Below the pieces are notes generated by a model. The model did no database searches. It saw nothing but the letters and a program-made list of their open reading frames with translations, and had not been told where the DNA came from. From DATAWZ01 sp036266975 (lineage in GTDB: Bacteria; Actinomycetota; Thermoleophilia; Solirubrobacterales; Solirubrobacteraceae): DNA of 13,202 nucleotides. Shown in pieces: positions 6,663 to 13,202 of the stretch. A program made the position numbers and the translations under genes. The DNA lies in contig DATAWZ010000098.1 in NCBI GenBank assembly GCA_036266975.1, positions 1 to 13,202 on the forward strand. Direction: 5' to 3'. The stretch's first letter is position 1, and every line of letters starts with the position of its first letter.

Positions 6663-6691
6663 TTGACGACTATCAGTCCACGGTTTATAAG
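6663..6691 (+). promoter_or_regulatory. Near-consensus sigma70-type promoter for the envelope operon
   Basis: TTGACG (6663-6668) and TATAAG (6686-6691) are separated by exactly 17 bases. They match the -35 and -10 elements in five of six positions each. The predicted start is near 6698, giving a 5' leader of about 59 bases before the GTG at 6757. This AT-rich patch stands out in GC-rich surroundings. The same TTATAAA segment read on the minus strand could serve as a -10 for the XRE gene, but I see no good matching -35. Confidence 0.7.
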
Positions 6692-6756
6692 TATCATCGG
6701 GTGCCGCGCCCGGCAGGGCGACGCCGGCCTGGGCATCCAGACGATCGAGGAGGCAC

Positions 6757-7515
6757 GTGCGACGACGCCGAGCAGGGACGCGTGGCTGGATCGGCGCCTG
6801 CGGCCCGGCCATCGCGCTGCTGGCGGTGCTCGCCGCAACGGCGACCGGCAACGTGATCCGGACGGGCACTGCCCGCTCGGCCGCCCGACCGCGACTGCGG
6901 ACGTTGCTGGTGACCGGCGACTCGCTGTCCGTCCCCTTGGACGACGATCTCTCTCGGCGCCTCGCGCCTGCCGTGCGGGTGATCCGCGATCCGCATATCG
7001 GCACCGGGATATCGAGCGACTTCCTGCTCGACTGGCGAGCCGAGGCTCGCGCTCAGGTGCGCCGCGACCATCCCGACGCGGTCGTGATGTTCATCGGCGC
7101 CAACGACGGCTTCCCGCTCACCGGCCCAGGCGGCGTTCAGGTCGCCTGCTGCGATCGGTCCTGGGAGGCGCTCTACGCGCAGCGCGTGCGGGCCATCGCC
7201 GAGGCCTACCTACGGGGCCGCGCCGCGCGGGTGTACTGGCTCACCCTCCCGGCGCAGCGTGACCCGGCGCGCGAACGGGTCGCGGTGGTCGTGAACGCCG
7301 CGATCAGCTCCGCGCTCGCGCCGCTGCGAGGACGCGCCTGGATCATCGACACGGTCCCGATCTTCTCCCCCGGCGGTCGCTGGCGAAGCTCGATCTCGAT
7401 CGGCGGGCGGCCGACCGTCGTGCGAGCGCCGGACGGAATCCATCTGAACGCCGCCGGCTCGTCGCTGCTCGCCGGGCTCGTCCAGCACTCGCTCGCCAAG
7501 GGATTCACGTGGTGA
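6757..7515 (+). CDS. Membrane-anchored SGNH (GDSL-type) hydrolase
   Basis: This 252-residue protein starts with a basic stretch and a hydrophobic segment (about 11-31) that acts as a signal anchor or signal peptide, so the catalytic domain is extracytoplasmic. SGNH blocks are clear: GDSLS at 54-58 with Ser56 as nucleophile, GAND at 114-117 with the block-III Asn, and DGIHLN at 226-231 with the Asp226/His229 pair. The pattern resembles the DUF459 branch of SGNH proteins, some of which act on acylated polysaccharides. The substrate is unknown. GTG 6757 is preceded by GAGGAGG (6747-6753), slightly close at 3-6 bases. It is the first gene of the operon, and its TGA overlaps the start of the next gene, implying coupling. 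Confidence 0.85.
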   Translation: MRRRRAGTRGWIGACGPAIALLAVLAATATGNVIRTGTARSAARPRLRTLLVTGDSLSVPLDDDLSRRLAPAVRVIRDPHIGTGISSDFLLDWRAEARAQVRRDHPDAVVMFIGANDGFPLTGPGGVQVACCDRSWEALYAQRVRAIAEAYLRGRAARVYWLTLPAQRDPARERVAVVVNAAISSALAPLRGRAWIIDTVPIFSPGGRWRSSISIGGRPTVVRAPDGIHLNAAGSSLLAGLVQHSLAKGFTW

Positions 7516-8576
7516 CCCGCCCGGGCCCGCCCAAACCGAGCCGAGCAGGACGCGAGACGGCCCGCAGCCGCCGGCGGCGGCTTCCGATCACGCTGATCGC
7601 GACCACCGCGCTCGCGGTCTGGTGCCCGGCGCCCGTCGCGGCCCATGCGTCCGGGGAGGGAGCGTTGATCGTCTCCGTCTCGTGCGCTCCGCGCTCGTCC
7701 TTCTGCGTGGCGGTCGACCTCGGCGGCCGAGCGTTCGAGCTGCACGGTACGACCTGGACGACGGCCAGGAGCCCCGTCGACCGTCGCGGGCTCACACAGG
7801 TCTCCTGCACGTCCGCTTCGTTCTGCATGGGCGTCGATGGCCGGGGCCGCGCCCTGATCCTGAACGGCTCCTCCTGGCGGACCTCCATGCTGCCGGGGGC
7901 CTTCCCGGCGACCCTGGTCTCGTGCGTGACGGCTCGCTTCTGCGTCGCGGCGGACGCGTTCGGCGCGGCACGGACGTACAACGGCCGCTCGTGGTCGAAA
8001 TCGCGACGCCTGGGCCCGGTGACGGGGTCGGACTCGGGGCCGGCGGTGCAGGGCGTCTCCTGTGCGACCACGAGCTTCTGCGGGGCGGTCGACAGCTCCG
8101 GCGACGCTGCGACCTTCAACGGGCGCTCCTGGTCGGGCGGCTTCGTCGACTCCAACGCCGACTTCTCGCTCTCCTCGATCTCCTGTCCGTCGGCGGGCTG
8201 GTGCATGGCGGTCGACGGCTACGGCGATGCCCTGTCCTACCGCAGCGGACAGTGGAGCGGTCTGGAGCCGGTCGAGCCGGACTCCCGCCTGGCCTCGGTC
8301 TCCTGCGTGAGCAGCGCGTTCTGCCTGGCCGCCGACGAGGACCAGGGAGACGTCCTCGCCTTCGACGGGGCCGGCTGGGGCCCTCCGACCACGATCGCCG
8401 ATGTGTTCGCGGTCTCCTGCGCGTCGCCCCGCCTGTGCGTCGCGGGCACCAGCGCGGGCACGGTCGCGCTCTTCGACGGAACCTCGTGGTCGGTCCCGGC
8501 GGCGCTCGCCCCGTCGTCCGCCAGCGGGCGGCGCGGCACCGCTCGCGGGCCCGGAAGCGGTGCGTCGCGCGCTTGA
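7512..8576 (+). CDS. Secreted seven-repeat, cysteine-paired protein (probable beta-propeller)
   Basis: About 354 residues with an arginine-rich N-terminus, a hydrophobic signal segment and AxA-type cleavage context at about residue 45. The mature part has seven repeats of about 35-45 residues with pattern VSC-x5-(F/W/L)C-x-A-V-D, then a short Gly-rich turn, an aromatic or hydrophobic strand and (N/D)G-x-x-W. The Cys pairs are near 59/66, 100/106, 139/145, 185/191, 226/232, 266/272 and 304/310. Seven copies suit a seven-bladed propeller with one disulfide per blade. It could bind glycans or act as a scaffold. No catalytic motif is evident. GTG 7512 overlaps the preceding TGA (GTGA) with AAGGGA 8 bases upstream. 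GTG 7509 is an alternative. Confidence 0.85.
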   Translation: MTRPGPPKPSRAGRETARSRRRRLPITLIATTALAVWCPAPVAAHASGEGALIVSVSCAPRSSFCVAVDLGGRAFELHGTTWTTARSPVDRRGLTQVSCTSASFCMGVDGRGRALILNGSSWRTSMLPGAFPATLVSCVTARFCVAADAFGAARTYNGRSWSKSRRLGPVTGSDSGPAVQGVSCATTSFCGAVDSSGDAATFNGRSWSGGFVDSNADFSLSSISCPSAGWCMAVDGYGDALSYRSGQWSGLEPVEPDSRLASVSCVSSAFCLAADEDQGDVLAFDGAGWGPPTTIADVFAVSCASPRLCVAGTSAGTVALFDGTSWSVPAALAPSSASGRRGTARGPGSGASRA

Positions 8577-8578
8577 CC

Positions 8579-9886
8579 GTGCGCCGGCTCGCCGCGTTGG
8601 CGATCTCCGTCATCGTCGCGATCGGGACGGTCGCGCGGGCCGAGGCGATCGGCGGCAACAAGCGCGTCTCGAGCGACGAGGTTGCGATCGGGGCCGACGC
8701 GAACGCGGTGCTCGCGCACCATCGCTACGCGACCTTACGCTGGGCTCCGGGCACCCCGGCGCTGTTCGCGGTGGCTACGCGGCTCAGCGGTCATCGCTCC
8801 CTGCGCGTCGGCACGCATGCCCACGGACCGGCGCAGTACGCCCAGCTGGCGGTCGAGCTGGTGACGATGCTCGCCGCGACCGCGATCGCCTGGCGGCTGG
8901 CCGGGCCGCTCGGCGGAGTGCTGGCGGCCTTCCTACTCGCCTTCTACGGCCCGTTGATCTTGGTGACCCGCACCTACCTGAGCGAGCCGTTCGGCGGTCT
9001 GGCCATGCTCGCCACCTTTGCCGTCGCGGCGTGGGCCCGGCGACGCGGCCTGCGGGCACTTCTGCTCGCCGGCCTCGTCGCGGGCCTGGCGGCGTTGGTC
9101 CGCGAGGACCTCATGCCCGGGATCGTGCTGATCGCGGTCGCGCTGGCCGCCGGACGACGCCGGCAGCGGGGCCGGCGCCGCGCGGCCCTCGAGGGGCTCG
9201 CCTACCTGCTGGTCGCCGCGGCGGCGATCGCACCCTGGGCCGCCTACGCGTCCTCGGTCGACGGGCGCTTCGTGCCGATCACCGACGGCGGTGTGGACTC
9301 GCTGTTCATCGGGACGTACCTTCCCGGCGGCGGCACGCAGCCCGCGGTCATCCGCTCGTTTCGGCACGCGGTCTGCGTGCGCCTTCCGCGGGACTGCGCA
9401 GGCTACGACGCCGAGAGCGTCGGACCGATGTTCCGGCTGATCGCCTCGCGCTCTCCACATCTCTCGTTCAACTCCGCGATCGCCCATGCCGTGCTGGAGA
9501 ACCTGCGGCGCTACGCGCTCGGGCATCCCGCGGCGTTCGTGGCGATGCTCGCCCGCAAACTGTGGGACATGTGGGCCTTCCCGTGGAGCGGCGAGGGCTA
9601 CGCCCGCTACAACACCAGCTTGCTGCTGCATCAGATCTTCGTCGGCCTCGCGTGGCTCGGGCTGCTCGCGGGCGCGCTGCTAATCCGCAGTTGGTCACTG
9701 GTCACGGTGACGCTCGGGCTGGTCGCGATCACGCTGCTGAACGTCCTGGTCAACGCGCAGGCCCGCGACAACCTGCGGCTGCTGCCGCTGCTGTTCACCT
9801 TCGGCGCCGTCGGCCTCGTCCGGTCCTGGCCGCTGCTCGTGGAGCGTAGCCGGCAGGGCAAGCGCCTACCCTGCGTCGGCCCGTGA
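8579..9886 (+). CDS. GT-C family membrane glycosyltransferase (ArnT/PMT-like)
   Basis: About 435 residues, strongly hydrophobic with roughly eight or more transmembrane segments. After the first helix (about 4-20) an extracytoplasmic loop carries SSDE at 31-34 and WAPGTPALFA at 55-64. This fits the Asp/Glu and Pro-Gly-x-Pro features of GT39/ArnT/PMT_2 enzymes, which move sugars from polyprenyl-phosphate donors to acceptors outside the membrane. Later segments contain RTYLSEPFGG, VREDLMPGIVL and APWAAYAS, also typical. The acceptor is unknown. The start is GTG 8579, two bases after the propeller gene stop. TTG 8573 would overlap that stop. Weak Shine-Dalgarno suggests re-initiation. There is one TTA leucine codon (8735-8737), rare in such GC-rich genes. 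Confidence 0.82.
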   Translation: MRRLAALAISVIVAIGTVARAEAIGGNKRVSSDEVAIGADANAVLAHHRYATLRWAPGTPALFAVATRLSGHRSLRVGTHAHGPAQYAQLAVELVTMLAATAIAWRLAGPLGGVLAAFLLAFYGPLILVTRTYLSEPFGGLAMLATFAVAAWARRRGLRALLLAGLVAGLAALVREDLMPGIVLIAVALAAGRRRQRGRRRAALEGLAYLLVAAAAIAPWAAYASSVDGRFVPITDGGVDSLFIGTYLPGGGTQPAVIRSFRHAVCVRLPRDCAGYDAESVGPMFRLIASRSPHLSFNSAIAHAVLENLRRYALGHPAAFVAMLARKLWDMWAFPWSGEGYARYNTSLLLHQIFVGLAWLGLLAGALLIRSWSLVTVTLGLVAITLLNVLVNAQARDNLRLLPLLFTFGAVGLVRSWPLLVERSRQGKRLPCVGP

Positions 9887-9915
9887 GCGGGCCGGCGACC
9901 CCAGCGAGTCCCGAT

Positions 9916-9920
9916 AGGAG
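9916..9920 (+). promoter_or_regulatory. Strong ribosome-binding site for the small secreted protein
   Basis: AGGAG stands 6 bases before ATG 9927, the clearest Shine-Dalgarno in the operon. It follows the only substantial internal gap (40 bases) in an otherwise overlapping gene string. This suggests the small protein is translated independently and perhaps in larger amounts. Confidence 0.65.
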
Positions 9921-9926
9921 ACGTCG

Positions 9927-10295
9927 ATGCCCACCACCCCGATCCGCCACGCAGCCCTCGTCGCCGCCGTCGCCGCAGGGCTGTACGCGGCCGGCTCCGC
10001 CGCCGCGTCGACGACCGCCCTGCGCCCGTGCCCGCCGGGAAGCTATCCGGGCCTCGGCTACTTCACATCGCTCGAGGTCTCAGGCACCACGTGCCGGGTC
10101 GGTCGCCGCCTCGAGCTGGCGTACTACGCCTGCCGCATCGCCCACGGCGGACCCGCCGGCCGCTGCAACGAGCGCCTCGACGGCTTTCGTTGCCAAGAGA
10201 TCCGACGCTCGATCCCGACCGAGGTCGACGCGATCGTGACCTGCCGCAAGGGCCACGAGAGGGTCACCCACAGCTACCAGCAGGACCTGCAGTAG
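9927..10295 (+). CDS. Small secreted cysteine-rich protein, unknown function
   Basis: This 122-residue protein has an N-terminal signal peptide (hydrophobic about 9-26, AAxA-type site near 24-28) and a mature domain of about 95 residues with six cysteines, in RPCPPG, TTCRVG, YACRI, GRCNE, FRCQE and VTCRKG. Even-numbered cysteines suit three disulfides in an exported domain. The spacing, with a final Cys-Arg-Lys-Gly turn followed by a beta-strand, resembles small exported actinobacterial domains I recall but cannot name. I assign no function. It begins at ATG with a strong Shine-Dalgarno, and its TAG is followed directly by the ATG of the next gene with no intervening base, so the two are very likely co-translated and may work as partners. 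Confidence 0.8.
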   Translation: MPTTPIRHAALVAAVAAGLYAAGSAAASTTALRPCPPGSYPGLGYFTSLEVSGTTCRVGRRLELAYYACRIAHGGPAGRCNERLDGFRCQEIRRSIPTEVDAIVTCRKGHERVTHSYQQDLQ

Positions 10296-11258
10296 ATGCG
10301 GCCGAGGCGTTTCTTCGTCGCCACGTTGGCGGCGCTGGCGTTGATCGGCCCCGTCGTCGCGTCCGAGACGCTCGGCCAGGAGCAGTACACGCCCTCGCCG
10401 CTTCCCTGCTTCGGGGCGCTGTCGCGCTCGTTGGTGACGCCGTGCCAGAACCCCGCGCTGCGGCTCACCGTCATCCCGACGCCGCAGCAGGCGCTGCTCT
10501 CCCCGGCGCCGCCGTGCTTGGAGAGCGAGGCCCGTGGAGTCCTGCTCGTGTGCCACTTCGGCGCGCCGCGGGACCAGGCGCCGGTGCAGTTCGCCCTCGT
10601 CGGCGACAGCCACGCCTGGCACTGGACCGGCGCCGCGGAAATCATGGCGCACGACCGCTACTGGTACGGCTATGCGCTCACGCGAGCGAGCTGTCCGTTC
10701 ACGCTCGCGACCATCACGCTCGCGAGCGCGACGCTCATGGGACAGTGCTCTGCCTGGCACCTGGCCGTGCTGCGGTGGTTTCAGCAGCACCCGCAGGTCA
10801 GCATCGTGCTGGTCTCCGAGCATGCGCAGGCGGCGGTGGTCCCGGCTCGCGGCGAGCCCGAGCGCGAGACGATCGAGGACGGCTACATCGACGCCTGGCA
10901 CTCCCTGCCCCGCACGGTCCGGCACATCGTGGTCATCCGCGACGTGCCGCAGAACTCCTACCTGTCGATCTCCTGCGTGGAGAGCGCGCTTGCACGGCAC
11001 CTGCCCGCCGAGACGCGCTGCGCGCTTTCGCGCTCGTCGGCGCTCACCACCGATCCGGCGGTGCTCGCTGCCGAGCGGATGCACTCGCCGCGCGTGTCGG
11101 TCGTCGACTTGACCCACTACTTCTGCAGCGCGACCCAGTGCTTCACTGTGATCGGGGGCGCGCTCGTCTACCGCGACATCGGGCACCTGACCGACCAGTT
11201 CAGCGCGTCGATGGGAACCTTCCTCATGCGCGCCGTGGAACGCGCGACCGGCCAGTGA
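10296..11258 (+). CDS. Secreted stand-alone SGNH-domain protein (acyltransferase-type)
   Basis: This 320-residue protein has a signal peptide (basic start, hydrophobic about 6-22) and a domain matching the SGNH domain normally fused behind acyltransferase-3 (OafA/YrhL-like) membrane proteins. Block I is GDSHAW at 103-108 with Ser105 as nucleophile. The C-terminal block is YRDIGHLT at 292-299 with the Asp294/His297 pair. Nearby paired cysteines, for example FCSATQC at 276-282, are typical of that SGNH type. The membrane acyl-donor half is absent here, so the protein either uses another acyl donor, partners with a distant acyltransferase or works as an esterase. It is the last gene of the operon and ends 9 bases from the convergent ftsK, with no clear intrinsic terminator. 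Confidence 0.85.
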   Translation: MRPRRFFVATLAALALIGPVVASETLGQEQYTPSPLPCFGALSRSLVTPCQNPALRLTVIPTPQQALLSPAPPCLESEARGVLLVCHFGAPRDQAPVQFALVGDSHAWHWTGAAEIMAHDRYWYGYALTRASCPFTLATITLASATLMGQCSAWHLAVLRWFQQHPQVSIVLVSEHAQAAVVPARGEPERETIEDGYIDAWHSLPRTVRHIVVIRDVPQNSYLSISCVESALARHLPAETRCALSRSSALTTDPAVLAAERMHSPRVSVVDLTHYFCSATQCFTVIGGALVYRDIGHLTDQFSASMGTFLMRAVERATGQ

Positions 11259-11267
11259 TCGGCCGTG

Positions 11268-13202
11268 TCAGGCGTCCTGAGCGTCGGGGGCGTCGCCCGT
11301 CGGCGGCGGCTCCCTTTCGCCTGTGCCCCCCTGTGGGGTGCGCAGCGCGCTGAGCACACGAGGGAGGTCGGCCTCGGTGATCAGCGCCTGGCGGGGTTTC
11401 GAGCCTTCGTACCCGGAGATCACCCCGCGCCGCTCGAGCATGTCGATCAGCCGCCCCGCGCGGGTGTAGCCCAGCCGCAGCCGGCGCTGGAGCATCGAGG
11501 TCGACGCGGTCTGCATCTCGGCGACCAGCCGGATCGCGTCCTCCAGCAGCGAATCCTCGTCGGGGTCGAACTCGTCCGGGGGCGCGTCGGGCGACTCCTC
11601 GGGCTCGACCTCCTCGAGCAGCTCCTCGCGCAGCTCGGGCTCACCCTGGCCGCGCCAGAAGTCGGTCAGGCGGGCGATCTGGGGCTCGTCGATGTAGGCG
11701 CCCTGGATGCGCTGCAGACGCGAGGTGCCCACCGGGCTGAAGAGCATGTCCCCCTGGCCGAGCAGCGACTCGGCGCCGTTCTGGTCGAGGATCACGCGCG
11801 AGTCGGTCTGCGAGGAGACCGCGAAGGCGATCCGCGAGGGGACGTTGGCCTTGATCATCCCGGTGATCACGTCCACGCGCGGGGACTGGGTGGCCAGGAC
11901 GAGGTGGATCCCGACCGCGCGCGCCTTCTGGGCCAGGCGGATGATCGAGTCCTCCACGTCGGCGGGCGCGACCATCATCAGGTCGGCGAGCTCGTCGATC
12001 ACGCACAGGATGTACGGGAGCGGCGGGTCGCCGCGCTCGGCGCGGAAGCGGTTGAGCTCGGGCAGGCTGCGCGTGCGGGCCAGGGACATGGTCCCGTAGC
12101 GCATCTCCATCTCCCTGACCAGGTTCTGCAGCGCGTTGGCGGCCATCCGCGGGCTGGTGATGACCGGCGTGAGCAGGTGCGGGATCGACTCGTAGTGGTT
12201 GAGCTCGACCTGCTTGGGGTCCACGAGGACCATGCGCACCTCGTGCGGGCTCGCGCGCAGCAGGACGCTGGCGAGCATCGCGTTGATGGCGCCCGACTTG
12301 CCCGCGCCGGTGGTGCCGGCCACGAGCAGATGGGGCATGCGCGCGAGGTCGGCGCCGATCGCCTTGCCGGCTACGTCCTTGCCCAGCCAGACGGTGAGCG
12401 GCGACCAGTCCGGCGGGGGCTCCTGGTAGACGTCGCCCAGGCGCACGATGCGCCGCTTGGCGTTGGGGACCTCCACGCCGACCGCCTGCTTGCCGGGGAT
12501 CGGCGCGAGGATGCGGATGTCGGTCGCCGCGAGCGCGTAGGCGAGGTCGTCCTTGAGCTGGGCGACCTTGCTCATCTTCACGCCCGGGGCGAGGCGCAGC
12601 TCGTAGCGGGTGATGTGCGGGCCGGCGACCATGCCGATGACCTTGGCCTGGACGTTGAAGTGCCCGAGCGCCTCGACCAGCGTCTGGGCCACGCGCTCCA
12701 GGCCGGCGGTGTCCGGGCGCGACTGGTCCGCGCGCGAGCGCTGCAGCAGCGACTCGGACCGCGGCAGCGACCAGGCGAAGTCCGGGTCGTCGGTGACCTC
12801 GGCGCGCAGGCGGCCCTGCGGGGTCAGCGCCAGCTGCGCATGCTGGTCGTGGACCGGCCGCTGCGCCGGCTCGGGCTCGGGCTCTGGCTCGGGGTCCAGG
12901 GGGAGATCCTCGGCCTCGAGCTCCGGCCCCGGCTCGAGTTCGGGCGTCGGCTCCGGCTCGGGCTCGGGCTCGGCGGGGGCCACGCCGGCCTCGTGGTCGA
13001 AGAGCTCGGGGAAGTGCTCGGCGCCGTCCAGCGGCGGCGCCTCGACGTGGGTCGAGCGGACGAGCAGCTCGGCCGGCTCGGGCTCGGGCGGCGTGACCGG
13101 CCGGGCCCGGCGGCGCCGCGCCGGCTCGGGGTCGGGGAGGGCCGGGCGCGGCAGGCCCTCGAGCGTGCGCCGCAGCGCCTGGGTGCCGCCGGCGAGGTGC
13201 GT
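11268..13202 (-). CDS. ftsK: FtsK/SpoIIIE DNA translocase (5' end outside window)
   Basis: FtsK pumps chromosomal DNA across the division septum. The 644 visible residues lack the N-terminal membrane domain, which lies off the right edge. A Pro/Glu-rich acidic linker (about residues 25-115 of the visible part) precedes the alpha and beta motor domains. Walker A GTTGAGKS is at about 296-303 and Walker B CVIDELADLMM at about 400-410, with VLATQSPRVDVITG downstream. The C-terminal gamma winged helix at about 554-607 reads LQRRLRLGYTRAGRLIDMLERRGV and then GSKPRQAL, which should read polarity sequences (KOPS-type) on DNA. Between motor and gamma lies an acidic Glu/Asp/Pro stretch. The stop TGA is at 11268-11270. 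The frame stays open to the window edge, so the true start is outside. Confidence 0.97.
   Translation of the reverse strand, partial: THLAGGTQALRRTLEGLPRPALPDPEPARRRRARPVTPPEPEPAELLVRSTHVEAPPLDGAEHFPELFDHEAGVAPAEPEPEPEPTPELEPGPELEAEDLPLDPEPEPEPEPAQRPVHDQHAQLALTPQGRLRAEVTDDPDFAWSLPRSESLLQRSRADQSRPDTAGLERVAQTLVEALGHFNVQAKVIGMVAGPHITRYELRLAPGVKMSKVAQLKDDLAYALAATDIRILAPIPGKQAVGVEVPNAKRRIVRLGDVYQEPPPDWSPLTVWLGKDVAGKAIGADLARMPHLLVAGTTGAGKSGAINAMLASVLLRASPHEVRMVLVDPKQVELNHYESIPHLLTPVITSPRMAANALQNLVREMEMRYGTMSLARTRSLPELNRFRAERGDPPLPYILCVIDELADLMMVAPADVEDSIIRLAQKARAVGIHLVLATQSPRVDVITGMIKANVPSRIAFAVSSQTDSRVILDQNGAESLLGQGDMLFSPVGTSRLQRIQGAYIDEPQIARLTDFWRGQGEPELREELLEEVEPEESPDAPPDEFDPDEDSLLEDAIRLVAEMQTASTSMLQRRLRLGYTRAGRLIDMLERRGVISGYEGSKPRQALITEADLPRVLSALRTPQGGTGEREPPPTGDAPDAQDA
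12868..12973. repeat. GGCTCG-type simple repeats encoding the FtsK Pro-Glu linker
   Basis: Two tracts (12868-12894 and 12949-12973) repeat GGCTCGG with small variations. On the minus strand they encode Pro-Glu dipeptide runs in the FtsK linker. Similar short runs occur at about 13072-13088. They are probably slippage-prone and variable in length between strains. They are part of the gene, not a separate element. Confidence 0.75.

Noticed and set aside
5474..6838. 454-codon minus-strand frame across the RodZ-like and XRE genes
   Set aside because: It overlaps two recognisable HTH proteins in another frame, crosses the divergent promoter and is arginine/proline-rich without domains.
7622..8578. 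Upstream extension of the glycosyltransferase frame
   Set aside because: It overlaps the seven-repeat gene almost completely, and the extension is arginine/glycine-rich noise.
11240..11267. Terminator between the SGNH gene and ftsK
   Set aside because: Only a 5-bp CGGCC/GGCCG stem is visible, with no T-run.
10028..11353. 441-codon plus-strand frame over the small secreted and SGNH genes
   Set aside because: It is a shadow of two genes with clear signal peptides and motifs.
1..13202. Insertion sequence, integrase, attachment site, tRNA or rRNA
   Set aside because: I saw no transposase or integrase motifs, no flanking inverted repeats around the plus-strand blocks, and no tRNA or rRNA signature.

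Overview
The window is GC-rich chromosomal DNA with dense genes, many GTG starts and short overlaps. This suggests a high-GC actinobacterium. The RecA, CinA and FtsK sequences, the RodZ-like helix-turn-helix protein and the cysteine-paired secreted repeat protein look to me most like Thermoleophilia (Solirubrobacter/Conexibacter-type soil bacteria), but that placement is an inference from memory, not from a search.

The minus strand carries a housekeeping backbone of DNA-maintenance genes. From the right edge leftwards it reads ftsK (N-terminus outside the window), a small XRE regulator, a membrane-anchored RodZ-like protein, cinA, thpR and recA (C-terminus outside the window). An ftsK - HTH - cinA - recA order is common in actinobacteria. 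Here two plus-strand blocks interrupt it.

Block 1 (about 1103-3494) holds a FUSC-type membrane protein and an M48-type zinc metallopeptidase. They are separated by an unusual 379-base non-coding gap with a C-rich triplicate repeat, two hairpins and a G-rich tandem array.

Block 2 (about 6663-11258) is a compact five-gene envelope or secretion operon behind a near-consensus TTGACG-17-TATAAG promoter. The genes are a membrane-anchored SGNH (GDSL) hydrolase, a secreted protein with seven cysteine-paired repeats (probably a seven-bladed beta-propeller), a GT-C type membrane glycosyltransferase, a small secreted cysteine-rich protein and a secreted stand-alone SGNH domain of the kind usually fused to acyltransferase-3 proteins. 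The pairing of two SGNH enzymes with a lipid-linked-sugar glycosyltransferase suggests assembly and O-acyl modification of a surface glycan. That role is inferred.

Between the XRE gene and block 2 lies a perfect 7-3-7 palindrome. It touches the XRE start codon and sits one base from the -35 box of block 2, so the XRE protein may control both its own gene and the operon. Block 2, with this control region, is the best candidate here for an undescribed system.
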